Of a stretch of 19,823 nucleotides of DNA, positions 14,023 to 19,823 are shown piece by piece (positions within the stretch are counted from its first letter, which is position 1; every line of letters begins with the position of its first letter). This DNA is from Clostridium sp. CAG:167 (GTDB taxonomy: Bacteria > Bacillota > Clostridia > Lachnospirales > Lachnospiraceae). The notes under the pieces were generated by a model, which was not told where the DNA came from, ran no database searches, and was given only the letters and a program-made list of their open reading frames with translations. The stretch spans positions 1-19,823 of the forward strand of contig HF998306.1 in NCBI GenBank assembly GCA_000433735.1. The letters are read 5' to 3'. The translations under genes and the position numbers were made by a program.

Positions 14023-14966
14023 AAGAAGAAATAAAAGAACAGATCGATAAAAAAAGACACTGTCAGATTGCAGAACTGGCAGCGTATTTTGCGTTTATAG
14101 GATCCGTTGTGATGACAGAAGAAGGTGGATATGAAATTCATTTTCATACGGAAAACTTGACAGTTTTACAAAAAAGTTATATTTTATTTAGGAAGGCATT
14201 TCGCACGACCCCGGATATTTCAGTACGGGGTGAGCATCAATATTCTTTGTATATACTGGATGAAGACATCGCCCAGCAGTTTATAGAGGTGGTCTGGCTG
14301 CAGAGCGGGTCCGTGCTTGTGGCAGGTTCGGTGGGGGGGGGAGATCCGGTAGTGGAGAGAGTATGCTGCCGGCGTGCATTTTTGAGAGGAACATTTTTGA
14401 CGGGGGGATCGGTGACCGATCCAAACAGTGGGTATCACCTGGAGATGATGGCAGGAAGCAGGGAAAAAGCAGAAAGTCTCTGCCGGCTGATCCAGTCATT
14501 TCAGGTAGAAGCAAAGATTGTAGAACGGAAAACGAATTACATTGTGTATATGAAAGAGGGGGCGGCTATCGTTGATTTTCTCAATATCATCGGAGCTCAT
14601 AAGGCATTGATGGAGTTTGAGAATGTCCGTATTTTGAAAGAGATGCGCAATTCTATCAACCGGAAAGTGAATTGCGAGGCTGCCAATATAAAAAAGACCG
14701 TGTCCGCAGCATCCAGGCAGGTAGAAGACATACAATATATTCGGGACACAATTGGTTTTGAAAGTCTTTCGGAGAATCTGGCTGAAATGGCGAAAGTCAG
14801 ACTGGCACATCCGGATGTACCTTTGAAGGAATTGGGGGGCTTGTTAGAAACGCCGCTGGGAAAGTCCGGTGTCAACCATCGGTTACGGAAACTAAGTGAA
14901 ATAGCACAAAACCAGCGTGAGAAAGACGCACAATTGGAGGAAGAAAATGATAAGAAAAAGTATTGA
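14001..14966 (+). CDS. whiA: WhiA family DNA-binding regulator
   Basis: This 321-residue protein has the WhiA layout: an N-terminal degenerate LAGLIDADG homing-endonuclease-like domain (about 1-200, with CCRRAFLRGTFLTGGSV) and a C-terminal helix-turn-helix domain (about 220-305, ending GKSGVNHRLRKL). In Bacillus it influences cell division and chromosome segregation; in actinobacteria it activates sporulation genes. The ATG overlaps the rapZ end, and the stop lies inside the next gene, so translation is tightly coupled. A run of nine G (14333-14341) codes for Gly-Gly-Gly near residue 112-114, in a variable loop; slippage there would frameshift the gene, but the frame given is intact. The ribosome site is poor (AAGGATCGG), in line with coupling. 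Confidence 0.94.
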   Translation: MSFARKVKEEIKEQIDKKRHCQIAELAAYFAFIGSVVMTEEGGYEIHFHTENLTVLQKSYILFRKAFRTTPDISVRGEHQYSLYILDEDIAQQFIEVVWLQSGSVLVAGSVGGGDPVVERVCCRRAFLRGTFLTGGSVTDPNSGYHLEMMAGSREKAESLCRLIQSFQVEAKIVERKTNYIVYMKEGAAIVDFLNIIGAHKALMEFENVRILKEMRNSINRKVNCEAANIKKTVSAASRQVEDIQYIRDTIGFESLSENLAEMAKVRLAHPDVPLKELGGLLETPLGKSGVNHRLRKLSEIAQNQREKDAQLEEENDKKKY

Positions 14967-15198
14967 TGTCAGTGTAGGAACTGAAAGTGGGAGACCGATT
15001 GCTATGTTAGTACAGGTAGCAAGCAAATATCAGAGCAAGATCAATATTTGCCAGGGAACCAAAACAGTCAACGCAAAAAGTATCATGGGAATGATGACAT
15101 TAGGCCTGGCATCGGGACAGCAGTTGGAGATCGCCATTGACGGAGAAGATGAAGATATGGCTATGGTCAGTATTGAGGATTATCTTACAGGAAAATAA
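14947..15198 (+). CDS. HPr-like protein lacking the phosphotransferase histidine (Crh-like)
   Basis: This 83-residue protein has the HPr fold and aligns from end to end with HPr. The active-site segment GIHARPA of HPr reads GTESGRPIA here, so the catalytic His15 is replaced by Ser14. The regulatory serine is kept in NAKSIMGMMTLG (S45). This is the same state as Bacillus Crh, which cannot carry phosphate for sugar uptake but is phosphorylated by HprK and then works with CcpA. Crh also follows whiA (yvcL) in Bacillus, so position and sequence agree. The start overlaps the end of whiA by 20 bases and has a GGAGG in whiA. A strong terminator follows 16 bases after the stop. It is the last gene of the hprK operon. 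Confidence 0.88.
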   Translation: MIRKSIDVSVGTESGRPIAMLVQVASKYQSKINICQGTKTVNAKSIMGMMTLGLASGQQLEIAIDGEDEDMAMVSIEDYLTGK

Positions 15199-15213
15199 AG
15201 GAAAGATTCTTTC

Positions 15214-15244
15214 AGGGGCGCGCTTCGGTGTCGCCCCTTTTTTT
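15214..15244 (+). terminator. Intrinsic terminator of the hprK operon
   Basis: AGGGGCG (15214-15220) pairs with CGCCCCT (15232-15238) across an 11-base loop containing TTCG, followed by a run of T to 15244. It lies 16 bases after the Crh-like gene and separates the operon from dnaE. Confidence 0.85.
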
Positions 15245-15300
15245 GAAGGCAAAGCTCAGCAAAGGATGAGCCAGGTAGGTTGATAAGGAAGGAAAAAAGA

Positions 15301-18300
15301 ATGGAGTTTACACATTTACATGTCCATACAGAGTACAGTTTGTTAGATGGATCCAGTAAGATAAAGGAGTTAGTACACCGTGCCAAAGAACTTGGTATGG
15401 ACAGCCTGGCTATTACGGATCATGGCGTTATGTATGGAGCCATAGAATTTTACAAGGCGGCCCTGGCAGAGGGGATAAATCCCATCCTTGGATGTGAGGT
15501 GTATGTGGCACCGGGATCCAGGTTCGACCGTGAGGCGGCAAAAGGGGCGGAAGATGACAGCCGCTATCACCATCTTGTGCTGCTGGCGGAAAATGATGAG
15601 GGATATCAGAACCTGGTAAAGATTGTTTCCAAAGGCTTTACAGAGGGTTTTTATTATAAACCAAGAGTGGATTATGAGGTGCTTCGTACTTACAGCAAAG
15701 GAGTTATAGCCCTCAGCGCCTGTCTGGCGGGGGTGGTTCCGTATTTTCTCCGCCGGGGACTGTATGAAGAGGCAAAGAAAGAAGCACTGATTTTGCAGGA
15801 TATTTTTGGCAAGGGAAATTTTTTCCTGGAGTTACAGGACCACGGGATTCCGGAGCAGCAGACGGTGAATACCGGACTTCTGCGCATGAGTAAAGATCTG
15901 TCCATCGATCTGGTGGCTACGAACGATGTGCATTATATTTACGACACAGATGCCGAGGCGCATGATATCTTGCTGTGCATCCAGACCGGCAAAAAGGTGG
16001 CAGATGAGGATCGTATGCGCTATGAGGGAGGACAGTATTACCTTAAATCGGCAGAAGAGATGGCGGAACTGTTCCCCTACGCCAGAGAGGCCATCGAAAA
16101 TACCCATAAGATCGCTGAGCGGTGTCATGTAGAGATTGAATTTAACCATTATAAACTGCCTCATTTTGAGGTGCCGGAAGGGTTTACTTCAGAAGGCTAT
16201 CTGAGACATCTGTGCCAGGAGGGACTGGTGCACCGGTATGGAGAAGAGGCTGGCAAGTACCAGAAACGACTGGATTACGAACTGGATACCATTGTCACCA
16301 TGGGATTCGTGGACTATTTTCTCATTGTGTGGGATTTTATAAAGTATGCCAAAGATCACGGGATCCCGGTAGGACCGGGAAGAGGTTCGGCGGCCGGAAG
16401 TCTGGTGGCCTATTCTCTGAATATAACAGATCTCATTGATCCGATCCGCTACAATCTGATCTTTGAGCGTTTCTTAAGCCCGGGTCGTGTAACGATGCCG
16501 GATATTGATGTGGACTTCTGCTATGAGAGACGGCCGGAAGTCATTGACTATGTAACGAAAAAATACGGCGCAGATCATGTGGTACAGATCGTTACATTCG
16601 GTACCATGTCAGCCCGGATGGTCATAAGAGATGTGGGAAGAGTGCTAGACTACCCGTATGCCTATGTGGATTCGGTGGCCAAGGCGATCCCGATGGAACT
16701 GGGGATCACCATTGCCAAAGCATTGACCATGAATCCGGAACTGAAGCGTCTTTACGAATCCGACGATCAGGCAAAAAAATTGATCGATATGTCTATGCGT
16801 CTGGAAGGGCTGCCGAGACATACCTCCATTCATGCGGCGGGAATCGTGATCGCCCCGCAGCCGGTGGATGATTTTGTGCCACTGTCAAGGGCAGCAGACG
16901 GCAATATCACCACCCAGTACACTATGGTGACATTGGAAGAATTGGGACTTTTGAAAATGGATTTTCTGGGACTCCGTACTCTGACGGTGATCCAGAACGC
17001 TATTGGCGGCCGCTTTGATGTCCACGATATTGATTATGACGATCCGGAAGTATTTGATATGATCGGAAAAGGACAGACAGAAGGTGTTTTCCAGCTGGAA
17101 AGTGCCGGCATGAGAAACTTCATGAAGGAGTTAAAACCGAGAAATTTGGAAGAGATTATAGCCGGAATTTCCCTGTACCGCCCGGGGCCGATGGACTTTA
17201 TCCCCCATTACATTAAGGGAAAAAACAATCAGGACAGCATCCGGTATGACTGCCCGGAACTGGAGCCGATCCTTTCTCCTACTTATGGCTGTATCGTATA
17301 CCAGGAGCAAGTAATGCAGATTGTCCGGGAACTGGCTGGCTATAACAATGCCCAGAGTGATGACATCCGCCGTACCATGTCAAAGAAAAAAATTGAAAAA
17401 ATGGCCAAAGAAAAAAATGATTTTATCTATGGCAACGAAGAACGCGGCATTGACGGATGTATCAAGCGTGGTATATCGGAAGAGGTAGCAAAGAAAATTT
17501 ACGACGACATGACGGATTTTGCCAAATACGCTTTTAATAAATCCCATGCGGCAGCTTATGCGGTGGTGTCCTATCAGACGGCTTACCTGAAATGCCACTA
17601 TCCGGTTGAATTCATGGCGGCGCTGATGACTTCTTTTATGGAGCACACAGGCAAGATCACGGAATATATTATGACATGCCGGCAGATGGGAATCGAGATC
17701 CTTTCACCGGATATTAACGAGGGAGACTATCGTTTTACACCATATGAAGGTAATATCCGATACGGCCTGGCGGCTATCAAAGGAGTAGGCAGACCGGTGA
17801 TCGACGAGATTGTAGAAGAGAGAAAGGCAGGAGGACCTTATGTCAACCTGAAAGATTTCTGCACAAGGTTAAGCGGCCGTTCTGTCAACAAGCGGACGGT
17901 GGAAAGTTTTATAAAGGCAGGGGCACTGGACTGCCTGCCGGGAACAAGAAAACAGAAAATGCTTGTGTATGCGGATGTGATTGACGATGTCAGTCGTCAG
18001 AAGAAAACAACTATGACCGGTCAGATGTCATTATTTGATTTTGCAGAGCCGGAAGAACAGAAAGAACTGGATATTGTAATGCCGGAAGTGGGCGAATATG
18101 ACAAGGAAGAGATCCTTGCTTTTGAAAAAGAAGTGCTGGGTGTCTACATCAGTGGTCATCCGCTGGAACAGTATGTGGGACTTTTGGAGCGAAACATTAC
18201 TAACCGCACCACGGATTTTGTTACGGCAGACGGGGAAATGGCGCCAAAAGTAAGAGACCAGGCACCGGCTGTCATAGGAGGAATGATCACCGCCAAAACA

Positions 18301-18759
18301 GTAAAAACTACCCGGACCAACAGTCTCATGGCGTTTATTACGCTGGAGGATCTGTATGGAACGGTGGAAGTGATTGTTTTCCCAAGAGATTATGACAAGA
18401 ACCGGTCCGTCATCGAAGAGGACAGAAAGGTGCTTATTAAAGGCAGAGTCACGGTAGAAGAAGACAAACCGGCTAAACTGATCTGTTCGGAAATCCTGCC
18501 GTTTGATGAACTGGACAAAGATCTGTGGATCCAGTTTGAAACCAGAGCTGACTACGAGAGAGAGGAACGGTTTGTACTGGATGCCGTCCGCCGTTACGAT
18601 GGCAGGGATATGGTGCATATTTACCTGCACAAAGAAAGAGCCCACAAACTCCTGCCAAGAAGTTATGCTACCCGGGCAGAGGGAGAACTTCTGGAGATCC
18701 TAAGGGACAGACTGGGAGCAGACAATGTAAAAGTGGTGGAAAAGAGTATTGAAAAATAG
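15301..18759 (+). CDS. dnaE: DNA polymerase III subunit alpha, DnaE type
   Basis: This 1152-residue replicative polymerase is of the DnaE1 type. The order is a PHP domain (HLHVHTEYSLLDG from residue 5), the polymerase palm with GPGRGSAAGS (about 358-367) and the catalytic Asp pair in PDIDVDF (about 400-406), fingers with SIHAAGIVIAP and YRPGPMDFIP, a tandem helix-hairpin-helix (GLAAIKGVGRP near 823), and an OB-fold (about 990-1065, IGGMITAKTVKTTRTN). In Firmicutes that also carry PolC, DnaE extends primers, mainly on the lagging strand. I chose the ATG at 15301 because AAGGAAGG lies upstream; a TTG at 15280 would add only seven residues. It is set off by the terminator and followed by pfkA, a gene order common in Clostridia. 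Confidence 0.95.
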   Translation: MEFTHLHVHTEYSLLDGSSKIKELVHRAKELGMDSLAITDHGVMYGAIEFYKAALAEGINPILGCEVYVAPGSRFDREAAKGAEDDSRYHHLVLLAENDEGYQNLVKIVSKGFTEGFYYKPRVDYEVLRTYSKGVIALSACLAGVVPYFLRRGLYEEAKKEALILQDIFGKGNFFLELQDHGIPEQQTVNTGLLRMSKDLSIDLVATNDVHYIYDTDAEAHDILLCIQTGKKVADEDRMRYEGGQYYLKSAEEMAELFPYAREAIENTHKIAERCHVEIEFNHYKLPHFEVPEGFTSEGYLRHLCQEGLVHRYGEEAGKYQKRLDYELDTIVTMGFVDYFLIVWDFIKYAKDHGIPVGPGRGSAAGSLVAYSLNITDLIDPIRYNLIFERFLSPGRVTMPDIDVDFCYERRPEVIDYVTKKYGADHVVQIVTFGTMSARMVIRDVGRVLDYPYAYVDSVAKAIPMELGITIAKALTMNPELKRLYESDDQAKKLIDMSMRLEGLPRHTSIHAAGIVIAPQPVDDFVPLSRAADGNITTQYTMVTLEELGLLKMDFLGLRTLTVIQNAIGGRFDVHDIDYDDPEVFDMIGKGQTEGVFQLESAGMRNFMKELKPRNLEEIIAGISLYRPGPMDFIPHYIKGKNNQDSIRYDCPELEPILSPTYGCIVYQEQVMQIVRELAGYNNAQSDDIRRTMSKKKIEKMAKEKNDFIYGNEERGIDGCIKRGISEEVAKKIYDDMTDFAKYAFNKSHAAAYAVVSYQTAYLKCHYPVEFMAALMTSFMEHTGKITEYIMTCRQMGIEILSPDINEGDYRFTPYEGNIRYGLAAIKGVGRPVIDEIVEERKAGGPYVNLKDFCTRLSGRSVNKRTVESFIKAGALDCLPGTRKQKMLVYADVIDDVSRQKKTTMTGQMSLFDFAEPEEQKELDIVMPEVGEYDKEEILAFEKEVLGVYISGHPLEQYVGLLERNITNRTTDFVTADGEMAPKVRDQAPAVIGGMITAKTVKTTRTNSLMAFITLEDLYGTVEVIVFPRDYDKNRSVIEEDRKVLIKGRVTVEEDKPAKLICSEILPFDELDKDLWIQFETRADYEREERFVLDAVRRYDGRDMVHIYLHKERAHKLLPRSYATRAEGELLEILRDRLGADNVKVVEKSIEK

Positions 18760-18777
18760 GTGTATGGAGTGTAAAAT
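18749..18777 (+). promoter_or_regulatory. Promoter of pfkA overlapping the dnaE stop
   Basis: TTGAAA (18749-18754), a 17-base spacer and TAAAAT (18772-18777) form a good vegetative promoter. The dnaE TAG (18757-18759) lies within the spacer. This allows pfkA to be transcribed more strongly than dnaE. Confidence 0.65.
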
Positions 18778-18825
18778 AAAAGGTAGATCAAGTGGTAAAA
18801 AAGAACATATTTTGGAGGTTTTACA

Positions 18826-19800
18826 ATGGCGAAAGAGATTAAGACAATCGGAGTAATGACAAGCGGTGGGGATGCACCGGGAATGAATGCAGCCATCCGT
18901 GCTGTCGTGCGTGCGGCACTGTCCAGTGGACTGGAAGTAAAAGGAATCCGCCGAGGTTACGCAGGACTTTTGGAAGAAGATATTATTGATATGCATACCA
19001 TGAGCGTTACAGATATTGTACAGAGAGGCGGTACTATACTTTTCACATCCCGCTGTGAGGAAATGCGTACACCGGAAGGACAGAAAAAGGCAGCAGATAT
19101 CTGTCGTAAACACGGAATTGACGGTGTGGTAGTAATCGGAGGAGACGGTTCTTTCCGTGGAGCCCAGAAGTTGTCTGAAAATGGCATCAATACAGTAGGT
19201 ATCCCGGGAACCATCGATCTGGATATTGCCTGTACAGAATATACCATCGGATTTGATACAGCTTGCAATACAGCCATGGAGGCCATTGACAAAGTTCGTG
19301 ATACATCGGCTTCTCATGAGCGTTGCAGTATCATTGAGGTAATGGGACGGACTGCCGGACACATTGCTTTGTGGTGTGGTATTTCTAACGGATCAGAGTA
19401 TGTTATGATCCCGGAGCGTTATGATAATGACGAGGAAGAGATCATTGAGAAGATCATGTCCAAGCGCCGCAAAGGTAAGAAACATCATATTATCGTAAAT
19501 GCAGAGGGAATCGGTCATTCCCATGAACTGGCAAAAATGATCGAGGAACGCACCGGCATTGAGACTCGCGCTACGGTCATCGGACATATTCAGCGTGGCG
19601 GTAACCCAAGCTGCCGCGACCGTGTGTACGCATCCGCAATGGGAGCCCTGGCAGTAGATATTCTGATCGAGGGCAAGACTAACCGCGTGGTAGCTTACAA
19701 GAATGGTAAATTCTGTGATTATGACATTGATGAAGCGTTGAACATGACAAAAGACATTGATGAGCATCTTTACAGCATGACTAGAAGATTGTCCCGATAA
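18826..19800 (+). CDS. pfkA: ATP-dependent 6-phosphofructokinase
   Basis: This 324-residue enzyme phosphorylates fructose 6-phosphate to the 1,6-bisphosphate, the committed glycolytic step. It shows MTSGGDAPGMN (11-21), GGDGSFRGA (105-113) whose Gly at 108 points to ATP and not pyrophosphate as donor, PGTIDLD (127-133) with the catalytic Asp, MGRTAGHIAL (173-182) and HIQRGGNPS near the C-terminus. In the common motif T-I-D-N-D the Asn is Leu here; I recall this from other Lachnospiraceae, so it may be a clade trait. TTTGGAGG lies 9 bases before the ATG. The start is fixed by this site. Only 23 bases remain after the stop; no terminator is visible in them, so a further gene may be cotranscribed. 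Confidence 0.95.
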   Translation: MAKEIKTIGVMTSGGDAPGMNAAIRAVVRAALSSGLEVKGIRRGYAGLLEEDIIDMHTMSVTDIVQRGGTILFTSRCEEMRTPEGQKKAADICRKHGIDGVVVIGGDGSFRGAQKLSENGINTVGIPGTIDLDIACTEYTIGFDTACNTAMEAIDKVRDTSASHERCSIIEVMGRTAGHIALWCGISNGSEYVMIPERYDNDEEEIIEKIMSKRRKGKKHHIIVNAEGIGHSHELAKMIEERTGIETRATVIGHIQRGGNPSCRDRVYASAMGALAVDILIEGKTNRVVAYKNGKFCDYDIDEALNMTKDIDEHLYSMTRRLSR

Positions 19801-19823
19801 AAAGAAGTAAGAAAAGAAAAAGG

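Overview
This window looks like chromosomal DNA from a spore-forming, low-to-mid GC anaerobe of the Clostridia, most likely family Lachnospiraceae. The evidence is a reverse rubrerythrin next to a PerR-type regulator, a cotJ spore-coat operon, a fused SecDF, and the core order hprK - ROK glucokinase - murB - rapZ - whiA - HPr-like - dnaE - pfkA. I cannot name a genus. No tRNA, rRNA, CRISPR array, transposase or phage gene is visible.

Region 1 (1-1762): perR and reverse rubrerythrin form a translationally coupled oxidative-stress pair on the minus strand. Their promoter carries a near-consensus Fur/PerR box. Divergently, cotJA-cotJB-cotJC starts on the plus strand, but cotJC stops after 36 codons and the rest of the gene is absent. 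Region 2 (1763-3571) is the accessory-looking part. It holds a secreted BspA-type leucine-rich-repeat protein on the minus strand, then an intergenic stretch rich in inverted repeats. One of these is a 149-base imperfect hairpin of unknown nature (2930-3078). A small unrecognised exported or lipoprotein gene follows.

Region 3 (3660-8669): pyruvate kinase, interrupted by one in-frame TAG at codon 301, is followed by a promoter for secDF and a DUF6273-like membrane protein. An intrinsic terminator after these genes lies inside the 3' end of the convergent gene. Region 4 (8678-10148, minus strand): an Mrp/NBP35 Fe-S carrier ATPase and thiamine pyrophosphokinase, one base apart.

Region 5 (10267-15244): a tight six-gene operon (hprK, glucokinase, murB, rapZ, whiA, Crh-like HPr) from a good promoter to a good terminator. 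It joins carbon-catabolite signalling to cell-wall precursor synthesis. The HPr paralogue has lost the phosphotransferase histidine but keeps the serine that HprK phosphorylates. Region 6 (15301-19800): dnaE and pfkA, the latter with its own promoter overlapping the dnaE stop.

The points most worth a second look are the long hairpin element, the amber codon in pyk, the truncated cotJC, and the HprK/Crh-like pair in one operon. Most of the rest is well-conserved housekeeping sequence.
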